Positions 17,495 through 27,193 of a stretch of DNA of 64,000 bases are shown piece by piece. Origin of the DNA: Marinomonas maritima (lineage in GTDB: Bacteria; Pseudomonadota; Gammaproteobacteria; Pseudomonadales; Marinomonadaceae); NCBI RefSeq assembly GCF_024435075.2, contig NZ_JAMZEG020000002.1:620001-684000 (forward strand), in the 5' to 3' direction. The position numbers and the translations under genes were made by a program. The notes beneath the pieces are model-generated. The model worked only from the letters and a program-made list of their open reading frames with translations. It was not told where the DNA came from and did not search any database. Positions within the stretch are counted from its first letter, which is position 1; the number at the start of each line of letters is the position of its first letter.

Positions 17495-18328
17495 ATTAAT
17501 AATTCGCTTCATTTTAGTGGCAAAGTTTCTAGCACACGTTTTGTTGTGTTGGTTATTTTGTCTATAGTGATGATTGTTGCTGATGTTCGTTATTCTACTT
17601 TTTCGCAGGTGAGACCTTATTTGACTCTGCTTGTGACACCTATACAAGTTGTAGTGAATACTCCTCAGAAAGTGCTTAATTGGTCTGGTGAACACCTTGC
17701 CAGCAGAGAGGGCTTAGTAAGTGAAAATCAGTCCTTGCAGTCTGAAATATTGCTTTTACGCAGTCGACAGCAGAGGCTGGATTCCCTTCAGGCAGAAAAC
17801 GTTCGTTTACGTGAGTTGCTAGATGCTTCACAGAGAGTTGACGAAAAAATTGTCATGGCAGAAGTGATAGGCTTTGATCAAAATGCCTATAGTCATAAGC
17901 TTATGATAGATAAAGGTTTTTCTTCTGGAGCATACGTTGGTCAGCCTGTTTTGGATGCGACGGGCGTATTGGGTCAGGTGGTTGAAACTGCAGCGTATAG
18001 TAGCCGTGTATTACTTATCGCTGATGCTAGTCATTTTGTTCCTGTACAGCTCTCTCGAACAGGCTTTAGAGGGATCTTACGAGGAACGGGTAGCTTGAAA
18101 GTCATGGAGTTGATGAGTGTTCCTCGTTCTGTTGATATTAAAAAAGGCGACATATTAACAACGTCGGGCTTAGATAAACGCTTTCCAAGTGGATACCCTG
18201 TCGGGGTTGTGCGGAGCGTCAAGTATACTCAGGGTAAGGCTTATGCCGATGTCGATGTCGTTCCTTTGGCTCAGCTGGGGCGTAGTCGACACGTTATGCT
18301 TATTGATAAGCCCAAGGCTGAGCGATAA
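17495..18328 (+). CDS. mreC: Rod-shape protein MreC, apparent ATT start
   Basis: Bitopic inner-membrane protein whose periplasmic part links MreB to the wall synthesis enzymes. The usual start options fail: the first GTG (17546) would begin inside the membrane helix and remove the basic cytoplasmic tail. Upstream in frame the DNA encodes NNSLHFSGKVSSTRF followed by VVLVILSIVMIVADVRY, which aligns with the tail and helix of known MreC proteins. The frame is open only from 17486 and has no ATG, GTG or TTG before 17546. An ATT at 17495 stands 6 bases after a perfect AGGAG (17484-17488). A coiled coil (about residues 65-105) and beta domains follow. The stop overlaps mreD by one base (TAATG). Confidence 0.9.
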   Translation: MNNSLHFSGKVSSTRFVVLVILSIVMIVADVRYSTFSQVRPYLTLLVTPIQVVVNTPQKVLNWSGEHLASREGLVSENQSLQSEILLLRSRQQRLDSLQAENVRLRELLDASQRVDEKIVMAEVIGFDQNAYSHKLMIDKGFSSGAYVGQPVLDATGVLGQVVETAAYSSRVLLIADASHFVPVQLSRTGFRGILRGTGSLKVMELMSVPRSVDIKKGDILTTSGLDKRFPSGYPVGVVRSVKYTQGKAYADVDVVPLAQLGRSRHVMLIDKPKAER

Positions 18329-18801
18329 TGAAACCGATTTTTGTATTTTGTATTACGTTATTAACGGCCTTGATGCTTGAAGCGGTGCCTTTTCCCGAAG
18401 AGCTTGTATGGTTTCGTCCTGAGTGGGCTTTATTGGTCATTTTATATTGGGTGATTGCTTTACCTTTTCGTGTTGGCGTTGGTTTGGCTTGGTTCTTGGG
18501 GTTGATGGTTGATTTATTGCAAGGTGGGATAATTGGTCAGCATTCTCTCACATATGTGATTATCGCCTATACTTGCGCTGTGTTTTATAAGCGATTGAGG
18601 ATGTACCATCGTTGGCAACAAGGCTTTTTTGTATGCTGTTTGGTTAGTATTAATCAATTAGTTGATTTTTGGGTCGATCATTATCTTGGGCATGCAGAGC
18701 CAACATTAATGATCTTTATGCCGGCTGTGATGACGGGGTTGTTATGGCCTTGGTCTTTTATTATTTTGCGCAGTGTGCGCCGTATTTACGCTATCCGCTA
18801 G
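18328..18801 (+). CDS. mreD: Rod-shape protein MreD
   Basis: Polytopic inner-membrane partner of MreC. The 157-residue protein is hydrophobic with about five membrane segments and matches the MreD pattern (FRPEWALLVILYWVIALP near residue 30 and GLMVDLLQGGIIGQHSLTY near 65). Its ATG shares a base with the mreC stop, indicating tight coupling. Confidence 0.93.
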   Translation: MKPIFVFCITLLTALMLEAVPFPEELVWFRPEWALLVILYWVIALPFRVGVGLAWFLGLMVDLLQGGIIGQHSLTYVIIAYTCAVFYKRLRMYHRWQQGFFVCCLVSINQLVDFWVDHYLGHAEPTLMIFMPAVMTGLLWPWSFIILRSVRRIYAIR

Positions 18802-18823
18802 GTCGTTTTTTTAGGGAAAGTTT

Positions 18824-19432
18824 ATGCTTGTTTTGGCTTCAGCTTCGCCAAGAAGAAAAGAACTACTGAGTCTCTTGGTTAAAGAATTTGAGGTTTTGCC
18901 GGCCGATATTGATGAAACACCGTTGTACCAAGAAAATGCGGAGGATTATGTTGTTCGCATGGCAATGGAGAAGGCAAGTGCTGCAGCGCTGAAATATAGA
19001 CAGCAAGCCGACTTTGATTTGTCAGCTATTTTTATTGCTTCAGATACAAGTGTTGTCATTGATGGACGCATTTTAGGTAAACCCGCTTCACTTGAAGACT
19101 CTCTTTCTATGTTAAGGCTTCTTTCTGGCCGCTCCCATAAAGTGATTACCTCTCTATGTTTTTCTAACTTACAGCTTGAACATATAGCAACAAAACTTGT
19201 TGTCAGTGATGTGCTGTTTCGTGAGATCTCTAATGTTGAAATAGAGCAATATTGGAAGACGGGTGAACCTCAAGATAAAGCGGGTTCTTATGCTATTCAA
19301 GGGTTGGGCGCTATTTTTGTTCGCTCTATCTCTGGTTCTTACTCCGCTGTTGTTGGTCTACCGTTATATGAAACGGCGCAACTATTGTCTCAATTTGGAA
19401 TTCATTCGCTAGAGGAAATGTCCCATGAGTGA
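18824..19432 (+). CDS. maf: Maf-type nucleoside triphosphate pyrophosphatase
   Basis: Cytoplasmic house-cleaning enzyme that hydrolyses dTTP, UTP or modified nucleotides to monophosphates. The 202-residue protein opens with the Maf signature LASASPRRKELLSLL, followed by VLPADIDETPLY, ASDTSVVIDGRILGKP and DKAGSYAIQGLGA. Its position next to mreD and rng is that of the YhdE type, which favours dTTP/UTP. It overlaps the rng start by eight bases. Confidence 0.93.
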   Translation: MLVLASASPRRKELLSLLVKEFEVLPADIDETPLYQENAEDYVVRMAMEKASAAALKYRQQADFDLSAIFIASDTSVVIDGRILGKPASLEDSLSMLRLLSGRSHKVITSLCFSNLQLEHIATKLVVSDVLFREISNVEIEQYWKTGEPQDKAGSYAIQGLGAIFVRSISGSYSAVVGLPLYETAQLLSQFGIHSLEEMSHE

Positions 19433-20879
19433 AGACGTACTCATTAATGTTACTCCCATGGAAATTCGTGTTGCTCTAGTTGAGAACGGAGTGTTACAAG
19501 AAGTTTACATCGAACGCTCAAGTCGCAAGGGGATTGTGGGTAATATTTATCAGGGCAAAGTGGTTCGAGTGTTGCCTGGTATGCAAGCTGCCTTTGTCGA
19601 TATTGGTCTTGAAAGAGCCGCTTTTATTCATGTGTCAGAAGTGGTTGATCGCGATGCAATTAACCCAAGTGATCAAATTGGTGATTATTTGCGTGAGGGG
19701 CAATCGCTGGTAGTTCAAGTTACTAAAGATCCTATTAGCTCTAAGGGCGCTCGTTTAACAACACATCTTTCCATCCCTTCTCGTTATTTGGTTTACATGC
19801 CGGATCAGGCTCATGTAGGAGTGAGTCAGCGAATAGAGGATGAGGTCGAACGTGAACGTCTTAAATTGCTTGTATCCGAAGCGTTAACAGACGCAGATGA
19901 AAGCAGCGGCTATATCCTGCGGACAGCAGCGGAAAAAGCGGGAGAGGAGGAAATTCTTTCCGATATTAAGTTTTTGACCCGACTTTGGCAGTCTGTAAAA
20001 CGCCGTATGCAAAACGCTAAAGCCCCTTCAGTTATTTATGAAGACCTTCCTTTGCATTTACGTACTATGCGAGATTTGGTCGGGTTGACGACAGAAAAAA
20101 TCCGTATTGATTCCAAAGAAAACTACGCGAAGCTGAGATCGTTTGCAGAAGATTTTATACCAGACTTGAAGGACCGTATCGAATACTATCCGGGCGAGCG
20201 TCCTATATTTGATCTATACAGTGTTGAAGATGAGATTCATAAGGCGCTTGATCGAAAAGTACAACTGAAGTCTGGAGGCTATTTGTTGGTTGAGCAGACT
20301 GAGTCAATGACCACCATAGATGTTAATACAGGTGCTTTTGTTGGCAGTCGTAATCTTGAAGAAACCATCTATAAGACCAATCTTGAAGCGGCAACGGCCA
20401 TTGGTCGACAGCTAAGATTAAGAAATCTTGGTGGTATTATCATTATTGATTTTATCGACATGGAAGATGAAGAGCACAAGCGTCAAGTATTGCGGATGCT
20501 CGAAAAAATATTAGACTCGGATCATGCTAAAACAAAAATCACCGGTGTTTCTGAACTTGGTCTAGTAGAAATGACAAGGAAAAGGACGCGTGAAAGTCTC
20601 GGGCAGACCTTGTGTGAACCTTGTCGGTCCTGTCGAGGGAGCGGTTTGGTTAAAACCCCAGAGACGGTTTGTTACGAGGTATTTCGAGAGATTTTAAGGG
20701 CAGATCGTGCTTATGATTCGCAAACATACACAGTGTTAGCCGCCAGTTCTGTTGTTGAACGCTTTCATGATGAGGAGGGAGCCGCTGTAGCGGAACTAGA
20801 GGCTTTTATTGGTAAAACAATTCGTTTTCAAGTGGATTCTGTCTATACGCAAGATCAGTATGATGTTGTGTTACGCTAG
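19425..20879 (+). CDS. rng: Ribonuclease G
   Basis: Single-strand-specific endoribonuclease of the RNase E/G family, involved in 16S rRNA 5' maturation and mRNA decay. The 484-residue protein has an S1 domain (about residues 37-125, with GNIYQGKVVRVLPGMQAAFVD), the catalytic Asp in TTIDVNTGAFVG and in IIIIDFIDMEDEEH, and the zinc-link cysteines in CEPCRSCRGSG near 400. There is no RNase E-type scaffold tail, so RNase G is the right member. GAGGAAA precedes the ATG, which lies inside the end of maf. Confidence 0.95.
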   Translation: MSEDVLINVTPMEIRVALVENGVLQEVYIERSSRKGIVGNIYQGKVVRVLPGMQAAFVDIGLERAAFIHVSEVVDRDAINPSDQIGDYLREGQSLVVQVTKDPISSKGARLTTHLSIPSRYLVYMPDQAHVGVSQRIEDEVERERLKLLVSEALTDADESSGYILRTAAEKAGEEEILSDIKFLTRLWQSVKRRMQNAKAPSVIYEDLPLHLRTMRDLVGLTTEKIRIDSKENYAKLRSFAEDFIPDLKDRIEYYPGERPIFDLYSVEDEIHKALDRKVQLKSGGYLLVEQTESMTTIDVNTGAFVGSRNLEETIYKTNLEAATAIGRQLRLRNLGGIIIIDFIDMEDEEHKRQVLRMLEKILDSDHAKTKITGVSELGLVEMTRKRTRESLGQTLCEPCRSCRGSGLVKTPETVCYEVFREILRADRAYDSQTYTVLAASSVVERFHDEEGAAVAELEAFIGKTIRFQVDSVYTQDQYDVVLR

Positions 20880-20896
20880 CAATAAAAGGTTTTAAA

Positions 20897-23800
20897 ATGA
20901 GGTGGTTATTACGTAAACTGATCCTTTTCTTGTTTTGGGGGGCTGTCGTTTTTGCCGCCTTTCTTGGCGTATTTGCAGTAAGTGTTGGAAAACTGCTACC
21001 TTACCTAGATAGTTATCGTCCTCAAATAGAGCATAATCTGCAGCAAATAACAGGCTATCCTGTGACCTTGGGTGAGATTGATGGTCGTTTAGAAGGGATT
21101 GATCCGACGGTTTCGATTAGTGGCTTTAAACTATTTTCTAATGGACAGCCTGCGATAGCCATTAATGAAATGCGGATTCGTTTAGATATTGTTAAATCAC
21201 TCCTTAGTTTTAGCCCTCAATTCACCTATATTCGTTTTGTTCGTCCAACGATTGCATTGCAGGAGAGTGATGGGCAGTGGCGATTAAATGGCGCCGCGCC
21301 TTCGCGAGATGTACGCAGTGACGTTGGTGTTGAGCGCGTATTGGATTATTTGTCCGCCCAGCGTAACTTCTCTATATATGATGCCAAATTAGAGGTTTAT
21401 AGTGACCAGTTTGGAGAGCATGTATTACGTATTCCTCATGTATATATATTTCAAAAAGCGTTTGAATCATTATTGAGCTCAACGCTTTATTTGGATGATT
21501 ACAAATCGCCATTTCAAATAAATGCCCGTGTTGACAAAACTCGTAGTCTTCTGGGTAACTATCGAATAAAGGCTTCAATTGAAGCACCATTAGTTTCTTT
21601 ACCTTTAAACTCAATGCTATCAAGTAATTCCTATTCGCTATCGTCGGTTGAATTTGGTGGTGATATTTGGTTGGATGCTTTGGTGGGTAAAGAGCTAGAG
21701 GTGCGTACAGAATCAACAAAATTTAATGTCGCTTTTACTGATGGAAAAACGTATAGCACCACGTCTTCGGTTAAGCTTCGCTATTCTCAGAAACGCCCTG
21801 GTGTGAGAATAGATGTACACAATATGCTAATTAAGGATCAAGGTGGCACTGAGTATCCTGCTTCAGATTTTGCATTCGACTGGTCATCCGTTACTCATCG
21901 CTCAAATATGAGTTTTAATCAAATTGATCTCGGTTTAGCGAATAAAATCGCGCCCTACTTTCTACCTGAAGAATCCAACGCCGCAAAAATCTTGACTGGA
22001 CTTGACCCTAATGGAATGGCTAAAAACGGCACTGTCCGTTTGTGGCGTGAAGGTGATGCGTTTGCTTTCCAGTTTCTAAGTAATCTACAGTCAGCTTCAG
22101 TTGACGCTTATAATGGTATTCCCAAGGCAAACAATATCAATGCTGTTTTTAGTTTATCGGACGATAATGGTTATATTGATTTTCGTGGAAAAGGCAGTGA
22201 AATAGGTTTTGATACTGTTTATGACGAGTCATGGCGTACTGAGCTGCTGTCTGGTTATGTGAGTTGGCAGAATCAGCAAGATGTCTTTTTAGTCAGTGGG
22301 CGTGATCTGTCTGTTCAGCGCAATGGAGCAGATATCAGTGGTGGGTTTCGATTAGAGGTTCGCGATACTGAGCCAGATTGGATTTCATTAGATTTACATG
22401 GACGAAATTTGCCCCTTTCTGATCGCCTAACGTACCTTCCTCCAAAGGCTCTTGGGGATGACTTAATGTCTTGGATTCAAGAGGCGTTTGCAGGCGCTAA
22501 AGCAGGACAGGTAGACAGTGTCGATGTGTTGCTGCAAAGCGAATTATCTGATGACTCAGAGCCTCATGTTAGAGTGCAAATGGTGGTTAGTGATGTTGAT
22601 GTGGCCTTCGATAAAAATTGGCCAACGGCCACTAAGGTTAATGGTTTCTTTGAGTATGATGAATTGGGTGTTTCTGTAGATGTGAAATCAGCCTCTTTGC
22701 TGAATTTGCCAGTAAAGGACCTTTTGCTAACGGTTCCAATTTTAAGCGGTTCTGCTGATTGGTTAAATCTAAAGGGCAGCATTAATGCTGAGTCTACGAC
22801 TATTTTGACTGCATTAAGAGCGACACCATTAGCGAATACGGTGCTCAAGCCTTTTGATAATTGGCAGCTGAAAGGTGGTGTAAAAGGCAGTTTCGAGATT
22901 GCTATTCCTTTCTCAGAAGACGTGGAACCTAGGGTGCAGTTAGGACTAGTTTTTAAAGGTAATCAGTTATTGATAAAAGAAATAGATCTTTTATCTAAAA
23001 TTCAAAATGGTCGTTTAAATTATAGCTCGAACGAAGGTATCACTGATTCGGGTTTTGATATAAAAGTCTTAGGCGGTACTTCACGCCTTGAATTGTCTTC
23101 GAATGTTACCGAGAGCGGAGGGTTTGCGGTTGTAGGTGACCTTTCAGGTGTTGTTGATGTCAGTGACGTGGCGACGTGGCGTCAGCTACCTGCCGCAGCC
23201 GTTAAAAAGGTATCTGGTCAGTCTGCTTATAAGGCGGTATTGCTCGTTAATCAAGCCCAAGATGGACAGATAGACCTAACTGTTGATAGTGATTTGATTG
23301 GAGTTAGCATTGATCTGCCTGAGCCTGTAGGTAAAGCTGCGCAAGAGGCTAGGGCATTGCGAATAAAAGTGATGCAACATGAAAAAGATCTTGTCGTTGA
23401 TATGGATTATGAATCGTTGTCTAAAGCGAGATTTTTTCTGCAAGACAATGAGTTTGTTGGCGGTGAACTTATTTTGAGTGGTGCTCAAGATCAAGTTTTG
23501 AGCTCATCTATTCCCAAGGGGTTGGTACTGACAGGCGATTTTGAACGCTTTTATGTTCAAGATTGGCAATCAGTTCTTGCTGACCTATCTGGTGATGCAT
23601 CTAGACCTTCTAGTGATGTAAAGATTCCTGAATTTCCTGAATGGTTAAGCCGAGTCGATTTGATTGTAGATGAGGTTATTGTTAATCCTGATAACAGGTG
23701 GCATAACTTCAAGGTTGGCTACAATGTTGCTAATGGTAAATCGCTTTTCGTTAGTTCCGATGAAATGAACTTTTCTTTAATAAATAAAGAGGGGGTTCCT

Positions 23801-24727
23801 AACCTCCACTTTGGCTTTTTGAGTTGGAATACTGCGTCATCAGACACAGCTGAAGCTTCTCCAAATATGAATGAACCGCCCATTTCAGCAAAACAAGTTC
23901 CTAACATGGTGCTTTCTGTTGATCAGCTTTATTTTAATCAAAAACCCTATGGAGATTGGAAATTAACACTTCATAGAGAGGGGGATAGCGTTCGAATAGA
24001 CCCCATCACATCAAAATTAAAGACGGGTAGTTTCAAAGGGAGTTTGTTTTGGCACGATAAAGAAGAGGACTCTCGTGTTGAGCTGGTTATTGCAACAAGT
24101 GGTGAAGACCTTGCTGAGTTAACTCGTAAATTTTCGAATGATGCTTTTGTTTCTTCAAAAAAATATAAGATTGATGTTGTACTCAATTGGAAAGGGCACC
24201 CTTTTTACTTTGATCGTGAGTCAGTATCGGGGCATATTGCCTTTTCTGCTGAAAATGGCAACTTCCAAAAGGTTGAAGAGCTACCAGCATTCCTGAAAGT
24301 CTTAGGGATTTTTAATATTGGAGCGCTTAGTCGCAGATTATTATTGGATTTTTCAGATGTTTATAAACCAGGATTAACATACGATAAATTTAGTGGTTCG
24401 CTTTCCTTAGATAAAGGCATTTTAAAAACCATTTCTCCTATTTCCATTGCCTCCCCTACCGCAGAACTCGTTGTGGAAGGAGAGGCTAATATTGTGAATG
24501 AAACCTTAAATGAAAAACTGACAGCAACGTTTCCTTTAACAGGTGCACTACCTTTGGCCGGTTTACTGTGGGGAACACCTCAGTTAGCAGGGCTGCTTTT
24601 TATTACAGATAAACTAATTGGTGACCAACTCTCAAAAGTGACGAGTGTGCAGTACAAAGTAGAAGGCTCTTTTAATGAACCTATTATGACGCCTATTCGT
24701 TATAACCCGTTAGGGAAGTCTAAATAG
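20897..24727 (+). CDS. yhdP: YhdP-family AsmA-like protein
   Basis: A very large (1276 residues) envelope protein with one N-terminal membrane helix (about residues 8-30) and a long periplasmic part. YhdP of E. coli is one of the AsmA-like bridge proteins that move phospholipids to the outer membrane. The N-terminal GYPVTLGEIDGRLEGIDP and the C-terminal GALPLAGLLWGTPQLAGLLF with an adjacent AsmA-like ending identify it. It starts 17 bases after rng, and its stop is immediately followed by the nitrilase ATG. Confidence 0.92.
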   Translation: MRWLLRKLILFLFWGAVVFAAFLGVFAVSVGKLLPYLDSYRPQIEHNLQQITGYPVTLGEIDGRLEGIDPTVSISGFKLFSNGQPAIAINEMRIRLDIVKSLLSFSPQFTYIRFVRPTIALQESDGQWRLNGAAPSRDVRSDVGVERVLDYLSAQRNFSIYDAKLEVYSDQFGEHVLRIPHVYIFQKAFESLLSSTLYLDDYKSPFQINARVDKTRSLLGNYRIKASIEAPLVSLPLNSMLSSNSYSLSSVEFGGDIWLDALVGKELEVRTESTKFNVAFTDGKTYSTTSSVKLRYSQKRPGVRIDVHNMLIKDQGGTEYPASDFAFDWSSVTHRSNMSFNQIDLGLANKIAPYFLPEESNAAKILTGLDPNGMAKNGTVRLWREGDAFAFQFLSNLQSASVDAYNGIPKANNINAVFSLSDDNGYIDFRGKGSEIGFDTVYDESWRTELLSGYVSWQNQQDVFLVSGRDLSVQRNGADISGGFRLEVRDTEPDWISLDLHGRNLPLSDRLTYLPPKALGDDLMSWIQEAFAGAKAGQVDSVDVLLQSELSDDSEPHVRVQMVVSDVDVAFDKNWPTATKVNGFFEYDELGVSVDVKSASLLNLPVKDLLLTVPILSGSADWLNLKGSINAESTTILTALRATPLANTVLKPFDNWQLKGGVKGSFEIAIPFSEDVEPRVQLGLVFKGNQLLIKEIDLLSKIQNGRLNYSSNEGITDSGFDIKVLGGTSRLELSSNVTESGGFAVVGDLSGVVDVSDVATWRQLPAAAVKKVSGQSAYKAVLLVNQAQDGQIDLTVDSDLIGVSIDLPEPVGKAAQEARALRIKVMQHEKDLVVDMDYESLSKARFFLQDNEFVGGELILSGAQDQVLSSSIPKGLVLTGDFERFYVQDWQSVLADLSGDASRPSSDVKIPEFPEWLSRVDLIVDEVIVNPDNRWHNFKVGYNVANGKSLFVSSDEMNFSLINKEGVPNLHFGFLSWNTASSDTAEASPNMNEPPISAKQVPNMVLSVDQLYFNQKPYGDWKLTLHREGDSVRIDPITSKLKTGSFKGSLFWHDKEEDSRVELVIATSGEDLAELTRKFSNDAFVSSKKYKIDVVLNWKGHPFYFDRESVSGHIAFSAENGNFQKVEELPAFLKVLGIFNIGALSRRLLLDFSDVYKPGLTYDKFSGSLSLDKGILKTISPISIASPTAELVVEGEANIVNETLNEKLTATFPLTGALPLAGLLWGTPQLAGLLFITDKLIGDQLSKVTSVQYKVEGSFNEPIMTPIRYNPLGKSK

Positions 24728-25561
24728 ATGAAAGAAACGCTTTGTGTTGCGGCTATTCAGCTAACTAGCACTCGGTGTTGGCAAGATAATCTGACTGAAG
24801 TGACACGACTTATTGACTCTGCAGTAAGTGATGGGGCGCGTTTGGTCGTGTTACCTGAGAATGTTTTTTTATTTTACGGAAAAGGCATGCGATGGTTAGC
24901 AGAGTCTGATTCTCAAAAAATACTGTTCAATAACGTTTTAGGGTTGGCTAAAAAACACGCCATTTATCTTGTTGTTGGTTCACATCCTTCACTTTATACA
25001 CCTAATGGTGAAGTGGTTGCTGATGGCCGAGTTAGACAAACCTGCTGGGTGATTGGGCCTGACGGTCTTATCGTTGAGCGTTATGACAAGATTCATTTAT
25101 TTGATGTGATGGTTGATGATAAAGCCGCTTCTTATAAAGAATCTGATTTTATTGAACAGGGGGATTTGACACCAAAAGTCATTGATGTTGACGGCTTTAG
25201 CATTGGACTGAGTATTTGTTATGACGTGCGCTTTCCGGAGTTGTACAGGGCTCTTGCTGAATTAGGGGCTGACGTTTTACTGGTCCCTGCCGCGTTTACT
25301 TATGTGACGGGAAAAGCGCATTGGGATATTTTATTGTCAGCGCGGGCTATTGAGAATCAGTGTTATGTACTTGGCGTTAATCAATGTGGTTGGCACAGTG
25401 AAACCAGACAAACTTATGGGCACAGTGCGTTGTATTCTCCGCTAGGCGTTCGCTTAGCCAGTTTACAAGAAAAGCCAGAGTATTTTGTTTATAACATAAC
25501 CAAACAGGCCTTAGAGGATTGTCGGCAAAAAATGCCATGCTTTTCCCATCGAAGGTTGTAA
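24728..25561 (+). CDS. Carbon-nitrogen hydrolase (nitrilase/omega-amidase type)
   Basis: Cytoplasmic hydrolase of the nitrilase superfamily, close to the Nit1-like enzymes that remove deaminated glutathione. The Glu-Lys-Cys triad is visible: Glu in VVLPENVF near residue 43, Lys in YDKIHLFD near 120, and Cys in LSICYDVRFPELYR near 163. The 277-residue length is normal. It follows yhdP without a gap and is the last gene of the mre cluster here; in Pseudomonas tldD follows, but not here. Confidence 0.9.
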   Translation: MKETLCVAAIQLTSTRCWQDNLTEVTRLIDSAVSDGARLVVLPENVFLFYGKGMRWLAESDSQKILFNNVLGLAKKHAIYLVVGSHPSLYTPNGEVVADGRVRQTCWVIGPDGLIVERYDKIHLFDVMVDDKAASYKESDFIEQGDLTPKVIDVDGFSIGLSICYDVRFPELYRALAELGADVLLVPAAFTYVTGKAHWDILLSARAIENQCYVLGVNQCGWHSETRQTYGHSALYSPLGVRLASLQEKPEYFVYNITKQALEDCRQKMPCFSHRRL

Positions 25562-25882
25562 TAAAAAAAATCCCTTCTTTCTCTGTGATCTACAGAGCCA
25601 TGAGTTCTTTATGATCTACAGAGCCATGAGTTCTTTATGATCTTCAGTATTGGTTTCTAGTGCCAAGCAGATCGATTTACGGATAACCCAAAACAGACTA
25701 TTTACCGCGATTGGATTACCTATATTTTTGTGGCTTTGTTGGTTTTCTACCACCTAGGGTTGGTATCTATTAAGTAAGATAACTGAGACTCACTAAAAAG
25801 GGCCAGATCCCTTTAAGAAGAGAGTACATCTTTCACTTTCCTATTTAATGTGGCGTTTAAGAGATCTGGCCTCTTTTAAGCC
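25562..25882. other. Gene-free stretch with tandem repeat and inverted repeat
   Basis: No gene is supported. The left part holds a 26-bp tandem repeat. On the right, a 15-base segment at about 25797-25811 (ending GGGCCAGATC) and its near-complement at 25862-25876 (GATCTGGCCTCTTTT) form an imperfect inverted repeat spaced by about 50 bases, which may act as a terminator of the convergent genes. A 35-codon open stretch in between is not convincing. Confidence 0.4.
25586..25647. repeat. 26-bp direct tandem repeat, two full copies plus a partial one
   Basis: The unit TGATCTACAGAGCCATGAGT followed by TCTTTA occurs at 25586-25611 and, without mismatch, at 25612-25637; a third copy begins as TGATCTTCAG and then diverges. 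It lies just past the nitrilase stop, where the usual gene order breaks. Confidence 0.9.
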
Positions 25883-27193
25883 TTATTCGAAAATGCTTTT
25901 CTTACCTGATGTTTTATTAGATTCTTTGTCTTTAGACTTTGATACGTTGTCTTTAGCCTTAGAGCCGCTTCTAGGTTTTGATGGGCCTTTGCGCTCTGGC
26001 GCTTTGCTCTTACGAATAAAGTTCAATACAGAAACTGGCACTGTTTTTCTAACCGGAAATTCGTCAATTTCTTCTCGGTCAATGATATGTTTTAAACGAC
26101 TTTCAATGGCGCATAGGTTTTTAAAATCACCCATTGCAACAAAAGAAATGGCTTCACCTGCCGCTCCAGCACGACCTGTTCGCCCAATACGGTGGACATA
26201 TTCTTCAGGCTTGAAAGGTAAGTCGTAGTTAACAACACGACTCAGATCACCAATATCAATACCACGAGCAGCAACGCCGGTGGCGACCAAATATTTTAGT
26301 TTGCCAGATTTGAAGTCAGTTAGGATTTTTTCACGCATGGCTTGGCTTCTATCACCATGAATGGAGTCTGCTTCAATACCACGTTTTGCTAGCTGATCAA
26401 CAAGCTTGGCCGCACCGTGTTTTTTCTCGATAAAAATAAGCGCCTGATCCCACTTATGCTCTTTAATTAAATAACTAAGCAGGGCGGATTTTGTGTCTTT
26501 ATCGACCGTAATTAGCCATTGCTTGATATTTGGGGCCGTTTTTGTTCTTGGTGAAATCTTAATTTCAGTCGCAGGTTCACTCACTTTGCTATCAGAAAAA
26601 TCATAAGCCAGTTCGCGAACACTGTCTGTTATTGTCGCCGAAAATAATAGATTCTGGCGGTGCGGCGGTAAGCGATCTAATATTTTGTATAGCTCATCGG
26701 TGAAGCCCATGTCTATCATTCTGTCAGCTTCGTCTAATACTAAGACTTCAAGCTCATCAAAATGTACCGCTCGCTGATGCGCTAAATCAAGTAGTCGACC
26801 GGGCGTTGCCACTAAAATATCAACGCCTTCGATTAAACGCTGCTTTTGTGGTTCGGTATCAACACCACCATAGACGGCCATAGAAGTGAGTTTCAGATGT
26901 TTACTATACAAAGCAACATTGGCTTCTACTTGAACGGATAATTCACGTGTTGGTGTCAGAATAAGTGCACGTATACGTTTGCCTCTTAATGTTCGCTCTT
27001 TATTGAGCTTCTCTAATAGAGGAAGAACAAACGCAGCGGTTTTACCAGTACCCGTTTGAGATGTGGCAACAAGGTCTTTTCCCGCAAGAATGACAGGGAT
27101 GGCTTGTTCCTGTATGGGCGTTGGTCTTTTGTACCCCAGTTCCTTGATAGCTTGTACAAGGGGCTTTGATAATCCTAGTTTTGAAAATGGCAT
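25883..27193 (-). CDS. DEAD-box ATP-dependent RNA helicase, RhlE-like
   Basis: Unwinds short RNA duplexes in ribosome assembly or RNA decay. All core motifs are present: Q motif near GYKRPTPIQ, Walker A SQTGTGKT, PTRELSVQ, TPGRLLDL, DEADRMIDMGF, SAT, RGIDIGDLSRVVNYDLP and HRIGRTGRAG. The tail is short, basic and low-complexity (KAPERKGPSKPRSGSK), as in RhlE. The frame runs 41 codons further upstream, but the family start MPFSKLGLSKPLVQAI at 27193 is preferred because the extension has no similarity to the family. It is a single-gene unit, divergent from the pseudouridine synthase gene. Confidence 0.92.
   Translation of the reverse strand: MPFSKLGLSKPLVQAIKELGYKRPTPIQEQAIPVILAGKDLVATSQTGTGKTAAFVLPLLEKLNKERTLRGKRIRALILTPTRELSVQVEANVALYSKHLKLTSMAVYGGVDTEPQKQRLIEGVDILVATPGRLLDLAHQRAVHFDELEVLVLDEADRMIDMGFTDELYKILDRLPPHRQNLLFSATITDSVRELAYDFSDSKVSEPATEIKISPRTKTAPNIKQWLITVDKDTKSALLSYLIKEHKWDQALIFIEKKHGAAKLVDQLAKRGIEADSIHGDRSQAMREKILTDFKSGKLKYLVATGVAARGIDIGDLSRVVNYDLPFKPEEYVHRIGRTGRAGAAGEAISFVAMGDFKNLCAIESRLKHIIDREEIDEFPVRKTVPVSVLNFIRKSKAPERKGPSKPRSGSKAKDNVSKSKDKESNKTSGKKSIFE

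Noticed and set aside
21372..21719. 115-codon open frame on the minus strand
   Set aside because: It is antisense within yhdP, with no ribosome site or conserved pattern.
25655..25762. Open stretch of 35 codons starting at TTG
   Set aside because: It has no ribosome site and no recognisable similarity, and it is too short to support as a gene or remnant.
25848..26228. 126-codon open frame on the plus strand
   Set aside because: It lies opposite the helicase gene; the helicase motifs prove the other strand.
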